From an uncultured Porphyromonadaceae bacterium (GTDB lineage Bacteria > Bacteroidota > Bacteroidia > Bacteroidales > Barnesiellaceae), in the NCBI GenBank assembly GCA_900538555.1, contig UPYI01000010.1, positions 55,526 to 119,525 on the forward strand: 64,000 bases of DNA, written 5' to 3'. A program made the position numbers and the translations under genes. The first letter of the stretch is position 1; every line of letters begins with the position of its first letter. This document shows positions 28,492-38,269 of the stretch, one piece after another. The notes beneath the pieces were generated by a model, which worked only from the letters and a program-made list of their open reading frames with translations, did no database searches and was not told the origin of the DNA.

Positions 28492-28536
28492 ATTTTGCTG
28501 TCCCGATTCCATATCAGGGGACGGCAAAATTTTTAT
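28492..28536 (+). terminator. Terminator after lyase-GH97
   Basis: ATTTTGCTGTCCC pairs with GGGACGGCAAAAT (one G-T pair), followed by TTTTTATC. It separates the lyase-GH97 operon from susC. Confidence 0.75.
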
Positions 28537-28707
28537 CGTTCGCTTGTGTAAATGAAACGGGTGAATCGTATTTTATAAAGAACAGGGATAAAATAAGGAT
28601 AAAGAACACTGTCCGAAATTAATTTCATCTATTCGATGAGGTCGATTTGGTACAGTAAATAAATTTTTTAATCTAAATATAATTACTAAAACTTAACTCA
28701 GTTTGCC

Positions 28708-31700
28708 ATGAAACAATTGAAAAAGTTAGTTACTATTCTCTTGCTGGGTTGCTTGTCGGCTTCGGTCTATGCACAGGTGCAGGGTACGGTGGTAGATACT
28801 AACGGAGAACCGTTGATCGGTGTAAGTATCGTGGAAAAAGGAACGAAAGAGGGTGTGTCTACCGATATAGACGGGCACTTTTCGCTCAAATCACCGGTAG
28901 GATCTACCCTGGTATTTTCGTATATCGGGTATAAAAAACAGGAATTGAAAGCGCAGGCACAGATGACCGTGACGCTGCAAGAAGATGCCGAAGTGCTCGA
29001 AGAAGTGGTTGTGGTCGGTTACGGTGCACAACGCAAGGTGAATCTGACCGGTTCGGTCGCTTCGATCGGCGATGAGTCGTTTCAGGACAAAGGTGCGATC
29101 ACCGATACGCGGTCGGCATTGCAAGGAAAGATGCCGGGTGTGACGATTACGCGCTCCTCTTCTGCTGCCGGACGTGAAGGTTACGACATCAAGATCCGTG
29201 GAGAAGCGTCGGTCAATAATACCTCGGCATTGGTTCTGGTCGATGGCGTACCCGGCGGTTTGTCCGATATAAACCCCGACGACATCGAGAACATTACGGT
29301 ATTGAAGGATGCTTCTGCCGCAATCTACGGTGCGAAGGCTGCCGGTGGTGTGATCTTGGTAACGACCAAACGGGGCGGTGTTTCCAAACCGCAGGTGAGC
29401 TACAAAGGTAGCGTTTCTTACCGGGTGAAAGATTCGCAATACAATTGGATGTCGCTCGACCAGTGGGCTAAATATCTCGAAGAACTTGCCTATAACGACG
29501 ATTACGAACTTCGTGGCAGCGGTCGTTACACTCAGATGGGCTCATTCCCCTACGATTATATTTATGCTTTGAAAACCCGCGATCCGCGCTATATGGGCAC
29601 AGTGCAACCGTATGTCGATTTCGGTGGTACGGTCACTTCGATCCATGACCTCGGATTTATCGAAAACGACCAGTATGAAGATATTTTCGGAAATTCGGTA
29701 GCTACGCAGCATTCGCTTTCGGTGAGCGGCGGTACCGAACGGGTAAAATACAATGTATCGCTGGGCTATATGTACAATGGCTCGCAATTGCAGTTCGGCA
29801 TCAAGGAAAACAGCCAACGGCTTAACTTCCGTGCCAACAACGACTTTAACGTAGCGAAATGGCTGGATGTACAGACTTCGTTGTCGTACGACCGCAACTC
29901 TTCGCTCTATCCGACGCAATCGCCTTCGGCTGCCAACGGTAACCCTCCCGGTTCGCCGTTCTTCTCCGAAAACGGAGCTGCATTCGGTTGGGAATCGAAC
30001 CTCAACTGTGTGGCACGTACGAAAATGGGTGGCTCGGTGAACAATGCTACGGATATCCTGCGGGCTTCGATCCAACCTAAAATCCACATCATCAAAGGAC
30101 TCGATCTGAATCTGGTGGCATCGATGGAACGTAAGAACTGGTTCAACAAAGAGTGGACCAATAAGATCACTTGGTGCGACTATTCCGGTGAGCCTTATAA
30201 CTTCACGTCTCCGACCGAGAACCGTTTCAAACGTTACTCCCGTACATTGTTGGGACAGAATTATCAGGCATACTTCAACTATATGACCGACTTCAATACC
30301 GGTCGTACCCACAACTTCTCGGCTATGCTCGGTTTCCAATACGAGCGGGAAGACAACGAATGGTTCCAGACCGAGATCAAAGGCTTTGCCGATACCGACC
30401 TGCATACATTGGCTTCGCACGATGCGGTCAATGGTACGTATGAGTTGAAAGACGACGGCTATACCGTAGCGACAGCGTCGTATTTCGGTCGTTTGAACTA
30501 CGATTACAAAGGTCGTTATCTGGTAGAAGTGTTGGGCCGTTACGACGGATCGTCCCGCTTCATACGGGGTAAGAAATGGAAACCGTTCTATGGTGTTTCT
30601 GCCGGATGGCGCATTTCCGAAGAGTCTTTCATGAAAGATCTGACTTGGCTGTCGAATCTGAAACTTCGTGCATCTTACGGTGAAACCGGTAACCAGAACG
30701 GTATCGACAACTACGATTTCGTAGCATTGATCAACAACAACATCTCGTCGGGTACGACGCACAACTATCCGATCTTCGGAGAAGATACCGAAGCCGGAGC
30801 GAAACCCACAACGACGAAAACGCAGAAAAACGTAGTCGCTTTGAACCGTACGTGGGAAGTCGTGAAGAACACGAACGTGGCTTTGGACTTCGGATTCCTC
30901 GACAACCGTCTGTTCGGTACGTTCGAATACTTCTGGAAAACGAACGACAACATGCTTGTGTCGGCAACCTACCCGAGTGTATTCGGTGCTACTGCGCCCA
31001 AAACAAATGTCGGGACATTGAAAGTACACGGATGGGAACTTCAACTCGGATGGCACGACAAAATTGGTAAGGACTTTACTTACGAAGTCGGATTCAATAT
31101 CAGTGATGCCCGCAACGAACTTACCTCGATGCCGAATGCGAGCGAGATCACCAATTACAACGTACGCACCGACTATCTCGAAGGTTATCCTCTCCGGTCT
31201 TATTGGGGACTGCACTATGTCGGACATCTGATTTCGAACGAAGAAGAACTGAACACTTATCGGGCGATGTTGGAAAATGCCGACGGTACGAAGCTGCCCG
31301 ATGCACAATATCTGAAAATCGGTGATGCGATGTATGCCGATATGGATGGCGACGGTGATGTGGACTACGACGATATTATCTACCTCGGCGATTCCGCTCC
31401 TCACTATACCTATGCGATCAACCTGAACATGTCGTGGAAGGGTATCGACCTCGGCTTGATGTTCCAAGGAGTAGGTGAGGCGATGATCATACGTAACCAG
31501 AATGCCTTGACAACACCGGGCTATAACTTCTATCAGAACCAGGGTGCACAGTATTACGACAAGACTTACGGTACGCTCGGAAACGATATGTCTTATCAAG
31601 GTGAGGCAGGCGAGTTTGTCTACATGGGCGAGACCGTCCGTCCCGATGCTTCGGCTTACCGTACGCCTTATACCGATGTTTACAAAGCTGTACCCCGTTG

Positions 31701-32004
31701 GAGCGAACGCACGAAAAATCACAACAACCTCTATTCCGACGCATTCTGGCGCAAACAGAACATGGCATACTGCCGTCTGAAAAATCTCACGGTAGGTTAT
31801 ACGCTGCCTAAGAGCATTATGGCGAAAGCACATATAGAAAAGCTCCGTGTCTACTTTACGGGTACCGACCTGTTCACGATCAAGAGCAATACCGACGGAA
31901 CCGATCCGGAAAACTCCAACCAGAATCCTTTTGCGGGAACCAACGGTTCGGCAGCTTATCCGTTCAGCCGTACATTCTCTTTCGGACTTGACCTTACTTT
32001 CTAA
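28708..32004 (+). CDS. SusC-family TonB-dependent outer-membrane receptor
   Basis: Outer-membrane barrel that imports oligosaccharides with energy from TonB. Signal peptide about 1-22, carboxypeptidase-regulatory-like domain about 23-100 (VQGTVVDTNGEPLIGVSI), TonB box region EEVVVVGYG at about 98-106, plug about 110-235 (LVLVDGVPGG, ENITVLKDASAAIYG), then a 22-strand barrel ending FGLDLTF. 1098 aa is standard. There is no N-terminal STN domain, so it is not expected to signal to an anti-sigma factor. Forms the import complex with the SusD homologue 22 nt downstream. Confidence 0.95.
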   Translation: MKQLKKLVTILLLGCLSASVYAQVQGTVVDTNGEPLIGVSIVEKGTKEGVSTDIDGHFSLKSPVGSTLVFSYIGYKKQELKAQAQMTVTLQEDAEVLEEVVVVGYGAQRKVNLTGSVASIGDESFQDKGAITDTRSALQGKMPGVTITRSSSAAGREGYDIKIRGEASVNNTSALVLVDGVPGGLSDINPDDIENITVLKDASAAIYGAKAAGGVILVTTKRGGVSKPQVSYKGSVSYRVKDSQYNWMSLDQWAKYLEELAYNDDYELRGSGRYTQMGSFPYDYIYALKTRDPRYMGTVQPYVDFGGTVTSIHDLGFIENDQYEDIFGNSVATQHSLSVSGGTERVKYNVSLGYMYNGSQLQFGIKENSQRLNFRANNDFNVAKWLDVQTSLSYDRNSSLYPTQSPSAANGNPPGSPFFSENGAAFGWESNLNCVARTKMGGSVNNATDILRASIQPKIHIIKGLDLNLVASMERKNWFNKEWTNKITWCDYSGEPYNFTSPTENRFKRYSRTLLGQNYQAYFNYMTDFNTGRTHNFSAMLGFQYEREDNEWFQTEIKGFADTDLHTLASHDAVNGTYELKDDGYTVATASYFGRLNYDYKGRYLVEVLGRYDGSSRFIRGKKWKPFYGVSAGWRISEESFMKDLTWLSNLKLRASYGETGNQNGIDNYDFVALINNNISSGTTHNYPIFGEDTEAGAKPTTTKTQKNVVALNRTWEVVKNTNVALDFGFLDNRLFGTFEYFWKTNDNMLVSATYPSVFGATAPKTNVGTLKVHGWELQLGWHDKIGKDFTYEVGFNISDARNELTSMPNASEITNYNVRTDYLEGYPLRSYWGLHYVGHLISNEEELNTYRAMLENADGTKLPDAQYLKIGDAMYADMDGDGDVDYDDIIYLGDSAPHYTYAINLNMSWKGIDLGLMFQGVGEAMIIRNQNALTTPGYNFYQNQGAQYYDKTYGTLGNDMSYQGEAGEFVYMGETVRPDASAYRTPYTDVYKAVPRWSERTKNHNNLYSDAFWRKQNMAYCRLKNLTVGYTLPKSIMAKAHIEKLRVYFTGTDLFTIKSNTDGTDPENSNQNPFAGTNGSAAYPFSRTFSFGLDLTF

Positions 32005-32026
32005 TTTAACAGCTTGAATAAGAACG

Positions 32027-33994
32027 ATGAAAAAGATGAATTTATATAAAATAGCAGCCGGAGCGGCATTGCTGCTGTTTGCATCGTGCGACGATGTACT
32101 CGACTTCTATCCGGAGTATTCTTACAACGACGGAAACTCTTGGAATACGGCTGCCGACATTGAAAAGGAGGCGAACAACTACTATACGTGGCTTCCGTAT
32201 ATTCAAGGTCGTAGCGACATAGAGGGTATCGGCGACCGCGATTTCGCTGCCGATCTCATGTATCCGAACGGAAATACGGTCTCCAACTCCACCTATACGC
32301 AAAAATCGTCGGAAAAGAGATACGACAATTATTATAAACATTTGCGTTCGATCAACTATCTGTTCCGGAATGTGGACGAGTATTACAAAGGCTCGCGTGA
32401 AGACATCCAGCAATACATGGCGGAAGCCTATTTCTTCCGTGCTTACGAATCGTGGATATTCTTCCGCGATTTCGGTCCGGGTACGATTGTAAAGCGCGTA
32501 CTCGATACGGACGATGGAGAGGTGAAAGGTCCGCGTGCCACCCGCGACGCTTTTGTAGACTGGATGATTTCCGATCTTGAAACCGCTATCGAAACAGAGG
32601 CTCTGCCTACCCAGTCGGCGATACGGGGTGGAGCGACCGACGGACGCATTACTCTGGGGGCAGCTCAGGCGTTGCTGGCTCATATCTGTCTGTTCGAAGG
32701 CACATGGCAGAAGTATCACGTCGAAATGGATGAATATCCGGCTGAAAACAATCCTACGACAGCCGCAGGACGTGCTGCACGGGCGGAATATCTGCTCAAA
32801 AAGGCGGCTGATGCTTGCAAAGCGGTGATTGAAGACGGCAGCTACGAATTGTTCCACCACGACGCATTGGGTGCGGCAAGTTACAAATACATGTTTACAC
32901 TTGAAAATACGCGCATCAATAACCCTGCGGGCGTGCTCAAAGCCAGCAATCACGAATATATTCTGCGTAACCGTTTCCACAACGAAAACAAAGTGTTCAA
33001 CAGCAACGTACCACATGCCTACCGCACGGTGGCTGCGACCCGCTGGTTTATCGAACAGTTCGAAACGACCGCAGGAAACCCGATCGACCTGAAAGCGAAA
33101 ACATTCGATTATTGGTGTAACTCCGAGGTCGATCCCCGTCTGGGCGAAGTGGCGATTCCCTTTATGTCGTATTATTGGCATTACGCATCGGAACGTACCG
33201 ATTACACTTCGTTGGCTGGCAGCAATATCAACAACAAAGCCGATTACTATTACTATATCAACAAATGGTCTACCGAATTGCAGGTGGATGTGAACTCGGC
33301 TGCATACGATGTTCCTGTATTCCGTTTGGGTGGTCTCTATCTCGATTATGCCGAGGCTCTGTGCGAATTGGCAGGCGGGACTTTGACCGTCGGCGAGAAC
33401 GAACATATCAATCTCTTGCGCAAACGGGCACACATGCCGGTGAAAGCTACTTGGACACTCGAAGAAATTCGTCGCGAACGGGCTTGTGAACTCTATCTCG
33501 AAGGATTCCGCCTCGACGATATCCGCCGGTGGGCGAAAGGTCCTGAGTATTTGGGACGCAGTATGGAAGGCGGATACATCGGACGCGACGGCGAACGTGC
33601 CGACGACAATCTGAATGTAGTGCCGACGGTTGCCCCGTCCGAGATCGTGTTCGAAGTGAACGGTACAACTTACGATACCCGTAATTTCTCTTGGGTACGT
33701 TTGGATAACGGATCGAAGTTCTGCTATTGTCTGTGCGACCCGAACAATGTGCCTACTTACAAAGAGGCATTTACGGATCGCAAACTGTACGGTGCTACGA
33801 AAGCCAACTGTTCGAAACGCGATGTCACCTCGACATTGAAGCGTGCCGAAGACAACGGGCTGATCTCCGAAGACGGATATTACATCTACGAGAGTGCCGA
33901 AGAACGGACGTTCAACAACTGGAACTACATGTTGCCGCTGCCGAACGACCAGATGACTTTGAACAAAGAACTGGTACAAAATCCGTGGTGGTAA
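32027..33994 (+). CDS. SusD/RagB-family nutrient-binding outer-membrane lipoprotein
   Basis: Surface lipoprotein that forms the lid on the SusC channel and captures glycan. Signal peptide II with lipobox LLFASC (Cys about 21). N-terminal part TPR-like (AEAYFFRAYESWIFFRDFG), C-terminal RagB/SusD domain ending in the usual LPLPNDQMTLNKELVQNPWW. 655 aa is rather long. It sits directly behind susC; a stable hairpin follows it at 34024. Confidence 0.94.
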   Translation: MKKMNLYKIAAGAALLLFASCDDVLDFYPEYSYNDGNSWNTAADIEKEANNYYTWLPYIQGRSDIEGIGDRDFAADLMYPNGNTVSNSTYTQKSSEKRYDNYYKHLRSINYLFRNVDEYYKGSREDIQQYMAEAYFFRAYESWIFFRDFGPGTIVKRVLDTDDGEVKGPRATRDAFVDWMISDLETAIETEALPTQSAIRGGATDGRITLGAAQALLAHICLFEGTWQKYHVEMDEYPAENNPTTAAGRAARAEYLLKKAADACKAVIEDGSYELFHHDALGAASYKYMFTLENTRINNPAGVLKASNHEYILRNRFHNENKVFNSNVPHAYRTVAATRWFIEQFETTAGNPIDLKAKTFDYWCNSEVDPRLGEVAIPFMSYYWHYASERTDYTSLAGSNINNKADYYYYINKWSTELQVDVNSAAYDVPVFRLGGLYLDYAEALCELAGGTLTVGENEHINLLRKRAHMPVKATWTLEEIRRERACELYLEGFRLDDIRRWAKGPEYLGRSMEGGYIGRDGERADDNLNVVPTVAPSEIVFEVNGTTYDTRNFSWVRLDNGSKFCYCLCDPNNVPTYKEAFTDRKLYGATKANCSKRDVTSTLKRAEDNGLISEDGYYIYESAEERTFNNWNYMLPLPNDQMTLNKELVQNPWW

Positions 33995-34023
33995 AACGAT
34001 AGACTTTAATACAGTGGAAAACA

Positions 34024-34057
34024 ACTTCCGCCCTGCGGGGAAGGGCAGGGCGGAAGT
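34024..34057 (+). other. Stable intercistronic hairpin after susD
   Basis: Perfect 13-bp stem ACTTCCGCCCTGC / GCAGGGCGGAAGT with 8-nt loop and no T-run. Position and form fit a processing or 3'-protecting structure that lets susC-susD and the following genes be expressed at different levels. Confidence 0.6.
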
Positions 34058-34095
34058 AATAATCAAAAAAATAATCATCATCAAATTTTTATCCT

Positions 34096-35145
34096 ATGAA
34101 AATCTTTACTTTAAAGGGCATGATGTGTACAGTAGCCCTGCTTGCTTTGACTGCAAATGCACAACTTCGTTGGAATCCGTCCGATTGGAAATGTCCGGAT
34201 GTGGAAAAAGGAGCGGAATATGTAGCCGATCCCGAAAATAAAACATTGCAATGGCATCCTTATTCGCATAAGACGGACGATCTGTCGGTTGCCCGTGGCG
34301 ATATCCGTTTGGAAGCCGATGTCGTACTCTCTTCCAGCGAACCTTATCTGGTATATTATATGACGCTCGACGGCGCCAGCATCAGTTACAGAGACTGGAA
34401 ATATCAAGTGATGCATCAGGAAAAGAAAGCTACCTCCTGCACGCCGAACGCCGATGGCGGATTCGATTATGTTTGGGAAGAAACAGCCAACTCGTTCAAC
34501 GACCAGAACAAGGAATTCTTTAATTCTACGGCGGTTGTCGAGAAATTCAAGATGCTGAACAGTAACTCGTATTATAATATTTCCGATAAAGCCGAAGTTG
34601 AGGATGCTGCCGGATACGATGTATTCGTATTGGATATGAACATGTTCAATGCCGAAAACTTTTTCAGCGCAGGCGACGAAGTATCTTTGCCGTTTATCCC
34701 GAAAGAGGTGATTGTATCGGGCGAAGGTACGATCGACGCGATTCGCGTACGTAGCTGGTTGTCGAATGTATGTATCGCCGCACAATTGGCTTCCAAGAAT
34801 CCGAAAGATGCTACTTTCACCTTGCATTATGTAGCTACTGCCGAAGATCCGAACGATGTACTCGATCTGATCGAAACTTATAAAGCCGGCGACGGCGGAA
34901 AAGAAGTCCGCGACGGTGAAGAAGGAGCTGTAAAAGGTTTGCACAACAATTCGTCGATCGCAGTTTACCAAAATGCCGATGGAGAAGTGATTGCACCGGC
35001 AGCTACCCGTCTGGTCGCTTATTCGGTTGCAGGTGTACAGGTTGCCGATGTACAGGCTTCGTCGCTTACTTTGCCTGCCGGAATTTATGTAGTCCGCGCA
35101 TTCAACAATACGGCAGCCGCTACGGTGAAAGTACGTGTGAAATAA
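34096..35145 (+). CDS. Secreted protein of unknown function with C-terminal sorting-like domain
   Basis: I do not recognise the family. Signal peptide about 1-22 (ending TANA). Residues about 23-270 look all-beta (for example GDIRLEADVVLSSSEPYLVYYMTLDG, VFVLDMNMFNAENFF), compatible with a glycan-binding sandwich. The last about 60 residues (TRLVAYSVAGVQVADVQASS...LPAGIYVVRAFNN) resemble type IX secretion C-terminal domains. Its place directly after susD is where SusE/SusF-type surface glycan-binding proteins usually lie, so a binding role is likely but unproven. Confidence 0.7.
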   Translation: MKIFTLKGMMCTVALLALTANAQLRWNPSDWKCPDVEKGAEYVADPENKTLQWHPYSHKTDDLSVARGDIRLEADVVLSSSEPYLVYYMTLDGASISYRDWKYQVMHQEKKATSCTPNADGGFDYVWEETANSFNDQNKEFFNSTAVVEKFKMLNSNSYYNISDKAEVEDAAGYDVFVLDMNMFNAENFFSAGDEVSLPFIPKEVIVSGEGTIDAIRVRSWLSNVCIAAQLASKNPKDATFTLHYVATAEDPNDVLDLIETYKAGDGGKEVRDGEEGAVKGLHNNSSIAVYQNADGEVIAPAATRLVAYSVAGVQVADVQASSLTLPAGIYVVRAFNNTAAATVKVRVK

Positions 35146-35322
35146 ATGATTTCACAGGAGAGGTCCGGTCGCACGATCAACCTCGCTTGCTGAAACGATA
35201 AGGTAGTCACTAATCCGATAGTAGGGATACGGCGTGCCGCGTTGAGACAGATTTCGGTTCTGCCGATTGTCCGGCTTCGACGGGCAAGCCATATCCCTGC
35301 ATTCATTCAAAAATAGAATAAT

Positions 35323-38220
35323 ATGAAACACCGTTTTATTGCATTGCTTACGATGGCGGCTTGCCTTTTCCCGTTATGCGGAGAGGCTGCGGCGCGTAAG
35401 TTCGTACATCCCGGTATCACCTATACACAGGGCGATCTGGACCGGATGAAAGCGATGGTCGAGGCAAAAGTAGAACCGTTTTATTCGACATTTCTGGCAT
35501 TGAAGAACAGCCAGTATTCCGATCCGAATCAGCCGGTCACCCAGCGCGGTACGCAAATACCCGAAGGGCGTTTTAACGCAACGGTCGGAATCGACGGTCG
35601 TCGGGCGATCGACTTGGCGTTGTTGTGGCACATTACAGGAGACAGGGCGTATGCCGATAAAGCGGTGGAATTTCTTAATGCCAACTCCTATTATACGAAT
35701 ACCAGTTCGCGCGGAACAGGACCGCTCGACAACGGAAAGGTGTATCTGTTGATCGATGCGGCGGAACTGATGCGCGATTACGACGGTTGGGCGGCAGAAG
35801 ACCAGCAGCGTTTCAAAAATATGCTTACCTATCCGTACTATTCGACGACGGAAGATCTGTATGCGAAATATGCCTCGTCCGACGAAACGAAAAATGGAAT
35901 TACATTTTATTGGAACTGTTATAACGGCGATTGCGCCCGTTTCGGAAATCAGGGATTATTTGCCATGCGTGCGATCATGAGCATGGGTATCTATCTCGAC
36001 AACGACACGATATACGACCGGGCATACCGTTATCTGATGGCAATGTCGCATCGTCCCGATGATCTGGCTTATCCTGCCGGACCTCCGAGTGTCAGCAGCC
36101 GTCCCTCTTCGGTCGGTGAATATCAGGACGACTATACCTTGTACGGACGCGACAATACGATCGAAGACTATGGTTACGACGAACTGTTGAAATATTATAT
36201 TTATGAAAACGGGCAATGCGAGGAATCGAGTCGCGACCAGGGACACGTGATGGGCGGTCTGCACAATTATTGCCAGCTTGCCGAAATGGCTTGGTGTCAA
36301 GGCGATTCGTTGTGGACGGCTCTCGATAACCGCATTCTGAAAGGCTTGGAGTGGAGCTATCGTTACAACCTGTCGTTTGTGAAATCTTACGACGATTGTC
36401 CCGAACCGTGGGAACCCACCGGCTTTACGACCGACGAAAAAGAAGCTACTTTCGAAAACGGATTGTATTATCAGACACAAGTGCGTGCCGGACGTTGGGC
36501 ATTGAAAAATGTTTCGCCGGCGCAACGTGGCGACAAAGCCGGATATGGCGGTTGCCGCGAAATGGCATTGGCGCAATATGCCGTGCGGCAGGCGCTTGAT
36601 CCCGAAAAATATACGTGGCTTGAACGTTATCGCGATTATGCTATCGAGAAATACGGACATGAAGGTTGGGGTGAATCGCCCAACTGGTATTACGAATGGA
36701 CAGGCTGGGGCACGTTGAGCAAACGCCGTACGGCATGGATGGCTGGCGACCCCGTATCGTTCGCAACTGGCGAAAGGGTTTCGGGTATTCATGTTATCCC
36801 GGCTGCGATTGCAGCAGTCGATTACGATTTTTACAGCTACGACAACGACGGAGAAGGTCATACGTACCACAATGTCGGTACGCAACGTTCGTCGATATAC
36901 CGTACCGACGGAACGGTGGAGATAGAACAGGCGGACGGAACTTATGTCGTGACCGGTATCGAAGCAGGTGAATGGATGAATTATACGGTGAAAGTACCGG
37001 TGCGTGGTGTGTACGATGTGTATGTGGAATATGTGGCGGAGGCTGCCTCTACTCTGACGGTAGCTTACGATGCTGCGACAGAAGTACAGGGCTCGCTTCC
37101 GGCATCCGCTACTTTTGCGAAAGCGAAAATCGGATCGCTCCCGATCGAACAGGCTGGCGCCGGAGTCGTACGGCTTATCTGCGATGCACCGGCTGCCGGA
37201 TTGAAGATAAAGAATATTGTGATCGAGTTGAGCGAAGGGGCTAAATCGGTCGAACTTACGGGTTCGCTCGATGAAACCACCTATACTTTGAACTGGTCGT
37301 TTTACGGTGTCCTGCCGCAGAACGTGTCGGTAGTACGGGGATATACCGACGATCCGGCATCCGCTACGGTGTTGGCAGAAAACCTTTCGTTAAGCTACTA
37401 TGTCGATAGCGATACCGACGGAAAACAACCGAAAACCAACTATTGGCTGCGTTATGAAGATAACGGTACGGTGTGTTATTCCGATCCGGTCTGTTTCGAG
37501 TGGGGATATTTTGACGACCGTTTTGAAGACGAGACCGAAACATGGATGTGGAATACCGAAGGTATGAACTATGGGCAAACCGCATGGGGCGGCAACTCCC
37601 TGCTCGTGTCGTACGACAGCGAAAAAGCCTATCTCAAACGGGTGAAGACGACAGTGCTGCACGGACAGTTTCCGATTCTGGCATTTCGCATGAAAGTTCC
37701 GCAGAATACCGATATTATGCTTTGCTCGGGGACGTATAAATGGAACGGAACGAGCAACAACTACTCCCGGTTGGAGGGACTGGACGACATCTATTATTAC
37801 AATCTGCTCGACGGGAATTTTCGCACATCGGTCAATGGTTCGCCTCGTTACACGGTGAACAACGACGAAATCGTAACACTGTCGGCGTTGCAGTTACGTT
37901 ATACCGTTGCCGATGCGTCGGCAGATCCGGTACGGTTTTATTGGGCGCGGACATTCCGTACGCTCGATGAACTGGGCGAGTACACCGCATCGGTCGGCAG
38001 CGTAGAGTCTGTCCCGTTCAAAGTCGGAGTAGACGGGCGCACCCTCTATTTTTATGAACTGCCCGAAGCTGCTGAAATAACGGTTTATGCCATAGACGGC
38101 AAATCGGTAGTGGCGGGTGTACGCAATATGTCTTCCTGCGAATTGCCTGCGGGGGGCGTTTATATCGTGTCGTTGCGGTGCGACCGCCGGTGCGAAGTTC
38201 GTAAAGTGGTCGTGGGATAG
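35323..38220 (+). CDS. Secreted alginate-lyase-fold polysaccharide lyase (PL38-like) with CBM and C-terminal sorting-like domain
   Basis: Multidomain exported enzyme. Signal peptide about 1-24. An (alpha/alpha) toroid at about 27-490 is of the alginate_lyase type, with NCYNGDCARFGNQG near 199-212 and ESSRDQGHVMGGLHNYCQLAEMAW near 302-325 as probable active-site stretches. A CBM6/CBM35-like module spans about 525-645 (AGEWMNYTVKVPVRGVYDVYVEY), then a fibronectin-like part, then another beta domain (about 730-890) and a final GVYIVSLRCDRRCEVRKVVV segment. The PL38 assignment (glucuronan/alginate-type substrates) is from memory of the signature. 965 aa is long because of the added modules. Confidence 0.75.
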   Translation: MKHRFIALLTMAACLFPLCGEAAARKFVHPGITYTQGDLDRMKAMVEAKVEPFYSTFLALKNSQYSDPNQPVTQRGTQIPEGRFNATVGIDGRRAIDLALLWHITGDRAYADKAVEFLNANSYYTNTSSRGTGPLDNGKVYLLIDAAELMRDYDGWAAEDQQRFKNMLTYPYYSTTEDLYAKYASSDETKNGITFYWNCYNGDCARFGNQGLFAMRAIMSMGIYLDNDTIYDRAYRYLMAMSHRPDDLAYPAGPPSVSSRPSSVGEYQDDYTLYGRDNTIEDYGYDELLKYYIYENGQCEESSRDQGHVMGGLHNYCQLAEMAWCQGDSLWTALDNRILKGLEWSYRYNLSFVKSYDDCPEPWEPTGFTTDEKEATFENGLYYQTQVRAGRWALKNVSPAQRGDKAGYGGCREMALAQYAVRQALDPEKYTWLERYRDYAIEKYGHEGWGESPNWYYEWTGWGTLSKRRTAWMAGDPVSFATGERVSGIHVIPAAIAAVDYDFYSYDNDGEGHTYHNVGTQRSSIYRTDGTVEIEQADGTYVVTGIEAGEWMNYTVKVPVRGVYDVYVEYVAEAASTLTVAYDAATEVQGSLPASATFAKAKIGSLPIEQAGAGVVRLICDAPAAGLKIKNIVIELSEGAKSVELTGSLDETTYTLNWSFYGVLPQNVSVVRGYTDDPASATVLAENLSLSYYVDSDTDGKQPKTNYWLRYEDNGTVCYSDPVCFEWGYFDDRFEDETETWMWNTEGMNYGQTAWGGNSLLVSYDSEKAYLKRVKTTVLHGQFPILAFRMKVPQNTDIMLCSGTYKWNGTSNNYSRLEGLDDIYYYNLLDGNFRTSVNGSPRYTVNNDEIVTLSALQLRYTVADASADPVRFYWARTFRTLDELGEYTASVGSVESVPFKVGVDGRTLYFYELPEAAEITVYAIDGKSVVAGVRNMSSCELPAGGVYIVSLRCDRRCEVRKVVVG

Positions 38221-38269
38221 TCCGGGCATTTGCGAAATAGAAAAGAAAGACAAATAAAAAAAGATAACG

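Noticed and set aside
29542..31833. 763-codon open frame antisense to the susC homologue
   Set aside because: It mirrors the real gene; codon bias in this genome leaves long open frames on the other strand. Composition is odd (Arg/His/Val rich) and no family motif is seen.
32042..34084. 680-codon open frame antisense to the susD homologue
   Set aside because: Shadow of the susD gene for the same reason; susD has clear lipobox and family ends.
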